A stretch of DNA of 64,000 nucleotides from Eumeta japonica (lineage: Eukaryota > Arthropoda > Insecta > Lepidoptera > Psychidae): the NCBI GenBank assembly GCA_005406025.1, contig BGZK01001599.1:62001-126000 (forward strand), in the 5' to 3' direction. Below, piece by piece: positions 37,552-49,132 of the stretch. The position numbers and the translations under genes were made by a program. Numbering within the stretch: the first letter of the stretch is position 1; each line of letters starts with the position of its first letter. Below the pieces are notes generated by a model. The model saw nothing but the letters and a program-made list of their open reading frames with translations. It had not been told where the DNA came from and made no database searches.

Positions 37552-37783
37552 GAGCTAGTAACACGTGTTTCATGAAGTATTTGATGCACCTTGAAATTTT
37601 TCAAGCTTAATATCTATGAGATAAACAGCCAAAATACCTGTGTTGGCTTAGCCCAACCCGGGACACCAGGTACTGCGCATAATAGAAAGGTGTAATAAAA
37701 TTCAACCCGAAAAAAGTGTTTTATTCAGAGGCCAACAAACTTTAATCGAAAGCTTAAATAATTTTAAAAATAAAATTTAATAA
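37552..37783 (+). repeat. Foldback element, left arm
   Basis: Pairs with 38353-38585 in inverted orientation over its full length. Internal landmarks are AACACGTGTTTCATGAAG at the outer end and GAGGCCAACAAACTTTAATC near the inner end. Confidence 0.9.
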
Positions 37784-37908
37784 TAATAATAAATTTATTT
37801 TTTATAATGATAATAAACCTATAGTATTAACTAAACACTCTAATCTTGAAGATTTCAATGATTATCTCACCATCTCCTTTTTTTTTTCTTCCATAAGATT
37901 TCAATTCA

Positions 37909-37942
37909 AATTTTCATTACGACTTAAGTCGTAATGAAAATT
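37909..37942. repeat. Perfect 34-bp palindrome
   Basis: TTTTCATTACGACTTAAGTC and its exact complement meet at the centre CTTAAG, giving 17 paired bases with no loop. It lies inside the foldback element, left of its midpoint. Confidence 0.9.
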
Positions 37943-38352
37943 GCACAATTGTTGTATCTTGAAAAACTAAAAGTTTTAAAAAAGTTGTGTCAATAATAAA
38001 ATTTTTTTTAGTTTAATTCAAAAGTATGAATTTTAAATTTGTAGCTGGTAAAGGACACGTGACCAACAACCAATGAGAGCGTAGAAAGCGAGTGAGCTAC
38101 TCCGATGATCGGTGCTCTCACTCACGCCGCCAGCTACGCGCTACCTATCTCTTTCTATTTTCAATGAAACCTATTTTCGTGTTGGCCGGTAATTAAACCC
38201 CGGAAAAAGTGTCTGGCTTTTTGTTATTAATTTTTTTAATATTTAATTAAGATGCTATTAAAATTTCAGAGTGAATCAAATACGTCAAACTGTATTTTCA
38301 AAAACAATTTTGGGAAGGATTAATTTTATGTAAATCCTCAAAAATGTCTGCC

Positions 38353-38585
38353 TTATTAAATTTTATTTTTAAAATTGTTTAAACTTTCGATTAAAGTTTG
38401 TTGGCCTCTGAATAAAACACTTTTCTTCGGGTTGAATTTTATTACACCTTTCTATTATGCGCAGTACCTGGTGTCCCGTGTTGGGCTAAGCCAACACAGG
38501 TATTCTGGCTGTTTATCTCATAGATAGTAAACTTGAAAAATTTCAAGGTGCATCAAACACTTCATGAAACACGTGTTACTAGCTC
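38353..38585 (-). repeat. Foldback element, right arm
   Basis: Reverse complement of the left arm with a small number of substitutions and one- or two-base gaps, such as CCCGAAGAAAAG here against CCCGAAAAAAG on the left. Confidence 0.9.
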
Positions 38586-39199
38586 TCCGACTAGTAGGAG
38601 TGCGATAAAACGACAAAATACTCTTGAAGAGACTTGCGATATGAACTGCCTCACGCGAAACTGTCGGAGTATAGCCGTTACCGCGCTCCTACTCTAAAAG
38701 TTTCCCTTATTGACGCAGGTCCATTCTCGCTGAACGATAGACGAATGGCTTCAGGGTTCAGTAGTTTACTATTTGTATAGATAATTCGCATTGCAGACAT
38801 TAGTGATAGTTATTCCAGGAATTTCGGAAAAGTACTTGGAAGAATAATTGAATAATAGAGAGAAATGTTACGAAGAGAATTACGGATGTAAAAGTCTCGA
38901 TTAGATTTATACTTCTGTTAAACAGTTTATGCAGTTAAAGGGTTAATATAATTAAATTACGGATTGGAAATACGAAAAGTGAGATAAAAGTGTGTATCTT
39001 TATTCTTAGAATAAACGAGACAGCGATTGGGAAATTGCCTCTTGTTGAAAGCCTTGCATCTAAACAGCTTTCACTATGTTATCACGTTTTACGCACATTG
39101 CGAATTGTTAAGATTTTTGACGGATTATTTGATTGTTGTATATACTCGTAACTCTTTATAACGGTGCCGATCCACTACTCGAGGAGTTTGTGAGAATTT

Positions 39200-40100
39200 T
39201 TTTTTTTTTATTTTTTTTATTTATTACCAGTAAAACAACTACAGATATCCCGAAAAGTATACAGAGTAAATTACATGTATAAAAAACAAGAATATCTGTC
39301 CCATAGAGACGATTTCCATCTGTACATAGGACTGGCATAATATATCCAACATTGCTAATACTATAAATTAATTACTATAATTTCATAACTTAAAAACTAC
39401 AAAAACCCAAACCTAAGAAACTAAAGAAACTCACTACTCAATATCAAAATGTTTTATCCACTTAGTTTTATCATAATGGATTTTTTACTACCAGCTAACA
39501 TTTTTAGACTATTTGGAAGTTAAATATAATATTTAACTGCAACATAACTGGTACTCTTCGACGATATAGTTCTCTTTCTCTTTGGTAATGAAATTGATTT
39601 ATTTCTAGTATTTACCATTATATTGCTATATTTATTCTTACATTGGTCGTAGTGCAGCATGATAGAACTAATTATGAATGATTTTTTAACTCCTAAAACA
39701 GACTCACTGCTAATTTTTTTAATTAACTTATTTTGAATTCGGACTAATGAATTTAACGCATTGCTATACGCACCTCTCCAAGCATTTATACCATAATTAA
39801 TTACACTTTCAGCTAAGGCCTGATAAATTATTCTCAAAGTTTTTACATTCATAATAAAACTCAACTTATAAAAAACAAAAACAAAATACTTAATTTTCTT
39901 AATCAGTTCTTTTATATGAAAATCCCATTTGCTACATGAATCAAGTATTATACCCAAATATTTACAGTTAGTTGTCAAAGAATTAATTTTCGAGATAAAT
40001 ACACTGATATGAGGATTTTAGCTTGGCCGAGTGCTAATCTAAAAATCTGTTATGATTAATTTTATTTTTGTTTCCCAATTTAAGAAATTAATTTGTATCA
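39200..40100 (-). mobile_element. 5'-truncated non-LTR retrotransposon (3' end)
   Basis: A 152-codon frame at 39978-39520 carries CKYLGIILDSCSKWDFHIKELI, YKLSFIMNVKTLRIIYQALAES and YGINAWRGAY, the C-terminal part of a non-LTR reverse transcriptase. Similarity continues upstream to about 40100 with stops (PHISVFISKINSLT just before). The catalytic domain is absent. An A/T-rich stretch at 39198-39223 reads as a poly(A)-like tail on the minus strand and marks the probable 3' end after a ~300-base untranslated region. It differs in sequence from the copies at 10 kb, 25-29 kb and 33-35 kb, so it is a fourth lineage. Confidence 0.8.
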
Positions 40101-40929
40101 ATAACGCTTGCTTTTCTCTTCGATCATCAATATATTTTCTTGGGAACAGTTTGTCATAGATAATAAAGAGATAAGTAATATTTAAAAAAAATCTTAAGAT
40201 TTGAATTTCATTTTAATAGACGTTGAGAAAGAAGTCTTGCAACCGAAGGCAAAGAAATAACAAAAATATGAGAGAAACTCGCATTTATGGTAATATACGA
40301 GTACAATAGAATAGGTATTTAATAGTTTTTATAAACGCATTTTTCTTTTATAGCTAAAACAATATTAAAAGTCAGCAAAATAAAGAAAAAAAAAATGAAT
40401 CACTATGTACGATCGCGAGACTCGGCAATAGAGGAAAGTAATGTTTATTTTTTTATAATTTTTCAGGGCACTTGACCGTTATCATTTAGTATACGGTTCT
40501 GGATAATTTGGTAATAGTAAATGAAATGAAGAAATGTAAGTTAATGGAATCAAAAAATTTGTTCGCTTAATAATTAGAAATTCGTTCTGTAATGTAATGA
40601 ATTATACAACACTAAGTGATTGAATATCGAAAACTGAAATATTTAAATAAAAATGCGTTAAATTCTGAATCGAAGGAAAAAAATGATTTAGACAGTTTCG
40701 AAAAAAAAAACAACAGATAGAGATATTAAATTTTGTGATCAAGTCGACCATTAATCGCACGGACCTCCCAAATCTTAAAGAAATCGCACTTGGTCCTCGG
40801 CTAGTTCGCGAAATAAAATTCCTTTCACCCTTTCCATGGAAGTCCCGGCAAAGGGCGTAGTTTACCGAACTCACCAGATTGATCAGATTATATGCACTAA
40901 ACCTTTTTGTTTTGTAACTTCCTAATAGG

Positions 40930-41110
40930 CCGAGTTAGGGAGTTCGGAAATCAGTTTAGCTCCGCCGCCCGCGGCCTCCGCCCCCCGCCGCCCTCCCGCG
41001 GACCCTCGCTCCGTGATTAGTCCGCAATTGATTTCCTTATCTAAACAACAAAGTTTTCCGTGTGCATTATCTCTTGTGCGCGCGTGCGCGTAGGTGTGGG
41101 CCGGACCCAC
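40930..41110. other. GC-rich island
   Basis: A stretch of CCGCCGCCCGCGGCCTCCGC type followed by CGTGATTAGTCCGCAATTGA and a GCGCGCGTGCGCG tract. No supported gene. Confidence 0.3.
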
Positions 41111-41287
41111 TTTGTTACTTATATAGAGCTATTGTACGGCTGTCGTACGCTGACCGACTTAATTTTCATGTTCATCTCAATTTATATATTCAGAATTCAA
41201 AATTACGCATATATAGCTTCATTAATGGAATTTTATAAACTCCTGATGTATCATTTAAATAATATTTTATTTTTTATAAATTTGTAA

Positions 41288-41330
41288 ACTCTCGCCCATT
41301 TCCCAGAGGTAGGCAGAGTTCATAGATGTG
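41288..41330 (+). repeat. Interspersed repeat family A, copy 2 (short)
   Basis: Only the start of the unit is present: CGCCCATTTCCCAGAGGTAGGCAGAG, nearly identical to the start of the copy at 59308. Confidence 0.55.
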
Positions 41331-43085
41331 AATATGGTATCATCACTACATAATTTTCTTACCTTCTTTCTTGCCTTCTTATTTCAACAAACCGATTTAT
41401 AAAAATCCGTGACACGACTTTATTTGTTATTTTTTTAAATTTGTACTGGCGTCTTTTTGAATATATTGAACAGAAATTACTAGGTCATAAATAATATAAA
41501 AGAATTTTTATTTTATTTATCAACTTGCCGGTCTTCCCATTTTCGTTAACTGAAAATGGTGAATAATGAATTTTAAATACAAGTAAAATACCTAGGCATA
41601 GTGAATCATAATCAAATCATCAATATCTGATTATTGAAGACCCCGACGCCACGACGCTTGGATCAAAATATTACCTTTTCGTTATCATTTTTTACTTTTA
41701 CAGGTTTTGTTCCAGTCTTGGAATTTATAAATTTTTATTTAAGAATTATGATAGATATTTTTATTGTTTAAAAAAAAATATGTGCATTACTTGTTTTTTC
41801 GGATAATAAAAATAATGTCTTACGGCGAAAAATATCACTACTATTATCTCGCACGTAAATAGTTTGCTGAATAGACAGTCACGCGAATTCCCTTTACGAT
41901 TATGTAAAATGTGCTAATGGTAAAGAGCAAAGCCTGCGGCATTCACTAGTTTCGGATAAAACTAATAAATAGGCCATAAAAAAAAGTCGGAAGCGGAATA
42001 AACAACAGCGATACATCGACGCAATTTATATTCTTGTTTCGATGAAAAACTATTATGTGTCGAAGTGGGGTGCTCCCGCGGCGCGCGCGCCGCTTCCGTA
42101 TTCATTATTTGTGTTCCAAGGAAATTTGATTCTAGAAGTAACAGTCCGAGAATATCATGAAAAACTCGAATATATTTCTATAAGTTCGTGATTCATATTC
42201 CATTTACATACATATTTATACTTGTTCTGGAGTAAATGGTTGGAGAAAGAAAGACAGTTGCTATATAATATTTTGAATGTGTTTCAACTGGAACTTTATT
42301 ACAGTCGGTCTGTTACTTTATTCCATTACATAATATGTACTATGTATTAGTGAACAATGGAATAAACATATTACCCAATGTTATTTAATACGCATGACAT
42401 AGCTCAGTTGGCGTTTATGTACAAAGACAACCAGTCGTTGGGCATTGCATTGTACAGCACAATACAATTATTCGAAGAAGTGCATTTCGTATTGAGTTTT
42501 TCTCACAAGTAATATCATAAAATATATTCGTAGTTCGGAGATCGCGGTATGAGTGTTAAGTTAAAATGAAGTTATTTCGTTATTTAAAAAAAGTTTTACA
42601 TCGCTTAATGGTCGGTGCAGTAATCACAAAAATTGATCTTTCCAAGAAACGAGCCCCTCAGGAAAAATACTGAATAAGAAAAATAGTGGCTGCCTTCTTC
42701 TTAAGTTGTGCTTTTCGTGAAACTTGATGGAAATTTATTAAAATTAGAACCATAACCATTTGACAAAGATTATGTACTTTGGAAAATCTATTAACTATTT
42801 TAAATTTTAATACATCATCTATTACAATTTAATCAAAGCATTTGTTATAACTTAAAAAAAATATCTCAGAGAAGACGAAGAACATCGGTTCTGAGCCTAA
42901 CTCCTATTTCGGCCTACGTTACTGCCTGTTAACTAGAAAATAAAAGAATAGCAAGTGTTTAACGTAATTATAAACACGGTAATGATACAAGATTTTTATA
43001 CAATATGCATTTATTTCATCGATATTTCACTTTTAATTGATCTACAAGATTGTGACTGAAAATGGTCCCTTAAGGTCCGGGTCCG

Positions 43086-43105
43086 GGTTTAAGGTCCCTT
43101 AAACC
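43086..43105. repeat. Short palindrome with repeated CCCTTAA
   Basis: GGTTTAAGG and CCTTAAACC around TC. The preceding GGTCCCTTAAGGTCCGGGTCC repeats the same words. Confidence 0.8.
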
Positions 43106-43454
43106 GAGTTTCAGCATGGTTCGGACCTATTCAAGAAAAAAACGAACAAGTGTGAGTTGAACAATATTGTGAGATTTACTATGTCATTATAAGACTTTTT
43201 ATAGACTTATAATCTACACGCATCTTTTTAAATTTTAATTTTCCAAAATGTTCGGATTATTCCTTTCGGAGACAATAAATCTCCATCCATTTGTTAACTA
43301 AATAAAAGTTGTTATTTTATTATTACAAATTTATGTATATTTTTGTATATGTATGTATTTCACATTCTCAGAACAGTCTCTTTCCTTTGATATACGATAC
43401 AGTTCTCAAAACTTTTTTTTTATTTCTTAATTTGACTCATTTAAACCAACTTTT

Positions 43455-43545
43455 CGATTTAATCGATCCAGTAAATTTGGAGCAAATCGGCTGTGACAGA
43501 TGCACGAGTGATCTTACAAGGGTTCCGTTTTTTTTCTTTTTCTGA
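43455..43545 (+). repeat. Possible retroelement tail (GGGTTCCGTTTTT)
   Basis: TGACAGATGCACGAGTGATC, then TTACAAGGGTTCCGTTTTTT. It resembles the same dispersed tail family as 22845-22940. A short copy, seen by motif only. Confidence 0.4.
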
Positions 43546-44152
43546 CGCACGAAACCTTGAAGCTATTCTTTGAAAATTCCAATACAGCATAAGCAAAACC
43601 AATAGTAAATTGATTTCAAGTAGGGGTATACTTAAAAAATACTTCATCACAAATTGAACTATATATATTATTTTCTAATTCTTGGCTAGCAATCTGGAAC
43701 AAACAGTGATATCACATATTATTTTAGAAGGTCAGAAAAACGTGATGAGATTAAGATAAATATTTAAAATGAACACAACAAATATCGATTATTTAATTAT
43801 ATAATTAAATAAAACTCAAGACTTATTAATTTTGCGCTTATCAGTATTGGTACGTAACGTACAATTTGTTGTCATGCTATTGACTCTGAACTATAGAGCA
43901 AGGATAAATAAGTGCTGACCGACGCGTGATATTGAATGATATCAGTAGATAATGCTGAAAAATGTTAGTCTTTTGTTTGTAAATTTGCATCACAGCGCAA
44001 ATGTAATGGAAATTATTTATAAAAATAATTATGTTTGCGGGAAAAAATAAGATAATTTTGTACAAAACATGCAGAGCAGACGATGAGAAACAAAATAATG
44101 TTCGTTTTATAATAAGGAGGGCGAAATAAAGAGAACTTGCTTTACATCAACA

Positions 44153-44437
44153 CTATAATACAACTAACGACAATAATCTTAGGATATTTCTAACCCCACA
44201 TTTTCTTCCATATTTATCTTTTATTCTTCCATATCTATATTGTATTTTAGTAAGCTCTGCCAAGTTTGCATATCCAGGCGCATTCTGCGTCTTGATAACT
44301 TTTCTATATTTACTATTTATCCATTCCTCGGTTTCGGGAAACCTATCAGAGTTGACTGGTGACAGCTCGTGCAGCGTAGTCTTCGCAGCATCCACACACA
44401 TATTAATTAAAATCATTGGGGGTTACCGGTTAAGTAA
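44153..44437 (-). pseudogene. GST pseudogene fragment (C-terminal part only)
   Basis: The reading frame carries TTLHELSPV, SDRFPETEEW and KTQNAPGYANL, which match TTLHELLPV, DADRFPKIVEW and KTQNAPGCAQL of GST copy A. Upstream nucleotides can still be aligned to the Tyr-Val-Ala-Gly-Asn and Ile-Cys-Val region, but with in-frame stops and about a 2-bp insertion. Similarity stops near 44437, so the thioredoxin-like domain and catalytic serine are absent. The segment cannot encode a working enzyme. It lies 4.7 kb from copy A in the same orientation and is probably the remnant of a third tandem copy. Confidence 0.8.
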
Positions 44438-44464
44438 ACATTATTAAACAATAAATAAATAAAT

Positions 44465-44645
44465 GACTCACGTCCATTTTTCAGAAAAGTAGGCCACTAG
44501 GTACCTTTTTTGTATAACCTCTTGCTTCACTCACACCCATCAATCTATTTATGCAAGCTCATTGCCTTCGGGTGGTTAAAATTTGGCCCTTCTTTAATAT
44601 GTCACCAATTTAGTTTGCATAGGATTTTCTAGGGCGACCCTTATC
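44465..44645 (+). repeat. Interspersed repeat family A, copy 3
   Basis: Shows CATTTTTCAGAAAAGTAGGC, CCTCTTGCTTCACTCACACC, ATGCAAGCTCATTGCC, CGGGTGGTTAAAATTTGGCC and TTCTTTAATATGTCACCAA in the same order as the copy at 59308. It starts just upstream (in gene direction) of the GST pseudogene fragment, at about 30 bases' distance. Confidence 0.7.
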
Positions 44646-44861
44646 ATCATTATTTTTAAACAGTTTGAAATATTTAGAGCCTCCAATTCCATTCATAACA
44701 GTGGGTTGTGGAAGAGCAGTGACGCGACGACAGACAAATTAAGACCGATCCACAGAAGAATCCCTGTTCAGTATACTGCTGCCAACGAGTATTACGTAGT
44801 AGACGAAGATGTAGTGATGGCGACAGAGTGGCCAGAATGTTGTTTTCTAATCAGTAGGTAT

Positions 44862-44880
44862 CCGCTTCGATTCCCGACCA
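44862..44880 (+). other. Isolated B-box-like motif
   Basis: CGCTTCGATTCCCGACC is close to the tRNA B box (GGTTCGATTCC). No A box is visible upstream at the right spacing, so no RNA gene is called. Confidence 0.25.
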
Positions 44881-47030
44881 AGAGCGTAATAACCGACCAG
44901 TTTTCAATTAAAGTCGAACAAAAAGTAATTTAACAGGTTAAGCTGTCGTTCCCAAAAATTGTCACCGGTTCAGTTCGTAGAATAGTTGGGTTGCGCCGGG
45001 TAACAAAAAACCTGTGACAATAATGACTATTATATTTGATAGTCGTTATTGGGTCATAATTGTCATCATTACTGCGCAGTATCCTGCGCCTGTTCAGCAG
45101 TATTTTTAATGTAGACAAAATCTTCTTAGCTTATTTACAAGGTTTAAATAAACCTTGAAACGAGTTGTCATATTTTTACCGCGTATGCAATATTATCAAA
45201 TTGCGCACACGGTGACTCATTATTAGATAAAACAATGATAAATATCAACAAAAGGGGCGATGTGTGTTAAATAGTATAGATGGTAATGATTGATAAATAA
45301 TAATCGATTGGGCGAACTTGTTTCGTAATCTTGAGGTTTGAGTAAAATAGTAATGTTATATAAGTCGAAGATAATGAGTTCCGATTTTTGCAATTCCGAA
45401 TTTTATAATTAATTTATTATGCAATGGGTTTTTTAAATGTTTTCTATATAGAAAATGGAATATAATATTTAGTAATATTTTAAAATACGAAAGTATGAAA
45501 AGTTGCAAAAGAATTTTATTGAAATATCCTAATTTGTGACGTTAAATTTTGGATATATAAATTAAATCATTATCTACATAAGTATTGTACCTCTCTTTTA
45601 TTCGCATTGATAAATATTTTTTTTTATTAAATTTCTATTTATCTAAATTTCATATATATCTTTGCTCTTTAGCTTAACTGTAATAAACACCCTAAAATTA
45701 AATTCAAGACACGGTAAAAGTCTTAATCTGACGTCCTATGCCTTTTGGCCTTCCCAACCGCAACATCGGGTGTCGATCATGATATAGTGTTTTTAATAGT
45801 TTCGTATAAGAATTTAAATCTATTAAGGGGAAAGTCATTTTAATGTTATTGCATAAATGAAGTTTCCTAATATAAATGTTATATTTTGTGGACGTGAATT
45901 GAAATATAGATTTTAAAATTCAGAAAATAAAAGTTTTAAGCTTTATTACAGTTTTAATTTATATGTTATAACATATAAAGCTATAAGACGACGCAGTCAG
46001 GTATCATATTATTTTTGACACATGTGTTAATTATTTCTTTTACTTTATATGGAAAAGAAACTTTTTACATACGTCTTGATTCAAATAAACGTCTTTGAAA
46101 ATTATGAATTATAAAACGCAATTGGAAGCCGTTACCAAGTTATGGTGTTATTTTGCGTGGAAGTTAAAATTCTATTTGAGTTTATTATACAAAATAACGA
46201 AATAATTATAACTAACCGATAACAATGTAAGAAACTACATCTTTTTTGTTGCACTCATTCGAAATATTTTTTTTACCATGCAAGACAGAATTATTATTTT
46301 AACAAACTAACAGCTTGTTTGCCATTGTGGTGTCAATTTCTTGTTGTGACACCACTTTTTAAAAGACATACTTTGGAGCCTTATGGCCCGTCCTTAAAAC
46401 ACGCAATGCTTATTACCGGTACCATGGAAACTGAACCGCACTACCATCGAAGTCTCAAGTCTAAATATTCACAAAAATAAAGTTGCAAACAAAATTATAT
46501 TATTCATACTCACAAGCATATTGTTTTTCTTGCCTTCGTGCAATCTCAAAAAAAAATAGATGCTAATTGAAAAAATTTGTTCTTCAATTAAAAATTATGT
46601 TCAATGAGGAATAATTCTATTATCAAAATTCTATCATTTGTTTGATATACTAAAATTTGTTAAACAAAATAAATTATGATTACACCGATCAATGGTGTAA
46701 GTCTTGTAACTTCTTTAGTATTGTGACTTTCACATCACGCCGCATCAAAACTAGTTTAACTTGTAATTTGTGTTGTGATTTGTTAAAATAAATGTATAAA
46801 AATTGTAGCCGTATTTCGTTTTACACTTGTGACGAATTAACAAACACTAAATGGATTTTAACACTACCTCATCAGCGAAGGTAAATTCATTTTAATCGAG
46901 ATTATCGAGTGAATTCATAAAATTAACATAAACGTGCATAATAGAAACGATATAAGTAAATTAAGACTGAAACAATTGTTGTGAAAATCAAAACTTCAAA
47001 TATTTTAAGTGTAGTTGATATTTGTGTTTG

Positions 47031-47061
47031 ATATTCGACTATGAGACATATAGTCGAATAT
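47031..47061. repeat. Perfect 12-bp inverted repeat
   Basis: ATATTCGACTAT and ATAGTCGAATAT flank the 7-base loop GAGACAT. GAGACATAT is repeated directly after the right arm. Confidence 0.85.
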
Positions 47062-47311
47062 GAGACATATTTGACTATTCTAATAAACGCTTAACAGATA
47101 CATTCTGACAACACTAACGAAATGGTTATCTGTCACATACATGACTCGTGAGCGCTGATCAAGGATAAATAATTATTTGTCAAGGAGTGATATGGTGTAA
47201 AAGATAAATTTCTGTGCAGAATTTATTTTGTATTATTAAAATAAATATTATAAAGAGAAAATGTCATATTTTTTTATTCAATAGGAAATTTAATAAAAAT
47301 ACATAATATTA

Positions 47312-48812
47312 GGTGTTGGAGAAAGTAATCCAATGTACTGAATTGAGTTTTACAATTCAAGTTGAAAAACTAAAGAAGAATGCAATGTGATTATTTAAGC
47401 ATCTTAAAGGTTTGCGATAATAATTTTGAATTTAGACCGAGAGAGATGAAATGTTTTAATATCACGAAACAGTTTATTGCACGATTTATATTATATATTA
47501 GGAAGGAGAAAAAGTTTTGTTTTTTATAAGTAAAAATTTGTAGTCTATTCTTTTTGGTTTTGCTGTTTGTACCTGACTAATTTAGACATAATTAAATAGA
47601 TGATATTTAAAAAAAAAAGAAAACAAAAAAATGGTGTTACGCTCTTTTTCTATTGTTTTTCTGACCACTAAAATGAGTGAATATAACGTAGAAACTCGAT
47701 ACATTAAGAAGTTTTATTACAAAAAAACTGAAAAATACAACATAAGCTGCGAAAAAAAATTGTGGCATACATGGCTAGGTCCATAAATGTCACAATTTTT
47801 TTGTGTCTGTAAGAGTAGCATACAACTGGTTCAAACCATTTCTGTCAAGTAATTTCGATGTCAAAATTAACCTCATTCTAGTGGACTTGTTACGGATAAA
47901 CTAGATGCCATTTTGGAAAAAGTAGAGAAAAATCGGCATATTAGTTCTTACGACGTAGCTGAGAGCTGAGAATTGTCTACATAACAATTTTGATCCATTT
48001 GAAAAAAGCTCGATGCTTGGATCCCATACGAGCTCACTGAAAGGAATCTAATTAATCGTGTACTTATTTGCGATGCTCTGATGAAGCGTAATGAAATCGA
48101 ATAGATTTTGAAAAGATTGATCACTGGTAATAAAAAATGGATTACTTACGATAAGAACGTACGAAAAAGATAATGATCAGAAGTCACGCTCTTTTATCAT
48201 TTTTTCAATTCCATTATCAAAAGGCAAGCTCCACTGACTATAGTGAAACCCAGATTAACTAGTAATAAGTTGATAATATGTGTATGGTGGGATTGGAAGG
48301 GCATTATTTTTATGAGCTTTTACCGCCGGACGAAACCATCAATTTGAATCTCTACTGCCAACGGCTGATGAGACTCAAGCAAGAAGCAGAGAAAAACCGG
48401 CCGGAATTTATCAATAGAAAAGGTGTGGATTTTCACCATGATAACGCCAGACCACACACACCTTTAGGTAATCAGCAAATATTGAGAGAGTTTGGCAGGG
48501 AAGTGTTAATGTATCCATCACGTAGCCCTGACCTTGCACCCTCAGATTTTTATCAGTTTCGGTCTCTTTAGAATTCTTTAGCTAGTATTAGGCTAACATC
48601 AAGAGAGACTTGTCAAAATTACTTGTCACTGTTTTTTGATCGGAAGTCCCAAAAGTTCTACAGCAATGGGATTATGTCACTACCTACAAAATGGCAACGA
48701 TTTGTTGAACAAAATGGCATATATACATTATAATTAAATGTGAATACCATATGATGAAAATTATCTTGAAATCGTATATCAAATACGAAAAAACCTTTTC
48801 CCCGACCTTATA
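47312..48812 (+). mobile_element. Old degenerate mariner element
   Basis: The left end (47312-47333, TTAGGTGTTGGAGAAAG) and the right end (about 48790-48812, CCTTTTCCCCGACCTTATA) look like eroded inverted repeats ending at TA. Between them lies a mariner transposase relic. It is in the same stretch as the GST cluster, between the GST fragment and copy A. It belongs to a different mariner lineage from the element at 27 kb, judged by its protein motifs, and is much more decayed. End positions are approximate. Confidence 0.75.
47673..48733 (+). pseudogene. Mariner transposase relic
   Basis: Recognisable pieces in order: RYIKKFYYKK near the ATG at 47673, LDAILEKVEKNRHISSYDVA near 47905, ELTERNLINRVLICDALMK near 48030, FHHDNARPHT near 48432 and SPDLAPSDFYQF near 48525, ending with FYSNGI...TKWQRFVEQNGIYIL at 48733. 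The second and third catalytic Asp residues are intact. The first has become Asn: the canonical GDEKW reads GNKKW at about 48126-48140. It has several frameshifts and in-frame stops (two in a row near 48170). It is not functional. Confidence 0.88.
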
Positions 48813-49132
48813 TATATGTATGAACTTGTCTTTTCTTTTTTCAATTACAATGTCTTTCGATGCGTTGTTCGATTTTGATCTACTTTATGACATCCGACCT
48901 AGTTTTTATTTTGTTTTTCATATAAAATTTTCTTTTAAGTCTTATTAATATTTATTTTTTAATTTCGAGTGAATTAATAAGTGGCACACAAAATAAATTG
49001 TAGATAATGAAATATTTTTGACGAAATTAAATAAATGACGTTCCGAAACTAATAAAATGTAATTTTATCTTCGTAAAAATAAAACTAAACAAAATGTCAC
49101 TGTTGCGTTTAATTATTTAGTACAAAATCAAG

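Larger units (their letters stand above)
37552..38585. mobile_element. Foldback element with ~232-bp inverted arms
   Basis: The arms 37552-37783 and 38353-38585 are reverse complements with few mismatches (for example GAGCTAGTAACACGTGTTTC at both outer ends). The 570-base interior has no coding potential I can find. It contains a perfect 34-bp palindrome (37909-37942) and a shorter inverted pair (GTAGCTGG at 38041, CCAGCTAC at 38128). Long terminal inverted repeats, about 1.03 kb in total and no transposase fit a non-autonomous foldback or long-TIR DNA transposon. I could not identify a clear target-site duplication, so the exact ends and the superfamily stay open. Confidence 0.85.
40101..44152. 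other. Non-coding
   Basis: Besides the GC island, repeat A copy 2, a CGCGGCGCGCGCGCCG tract near 42078 and the possible retroelement tail, no gene or RNA is recognised. Confidence 0.5.
44646..47311. other. Non-coding, AT-rich
   Basis: Between the GST fragment and the old mariner. No further GST sequence recognised. Confidence 0.55.
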
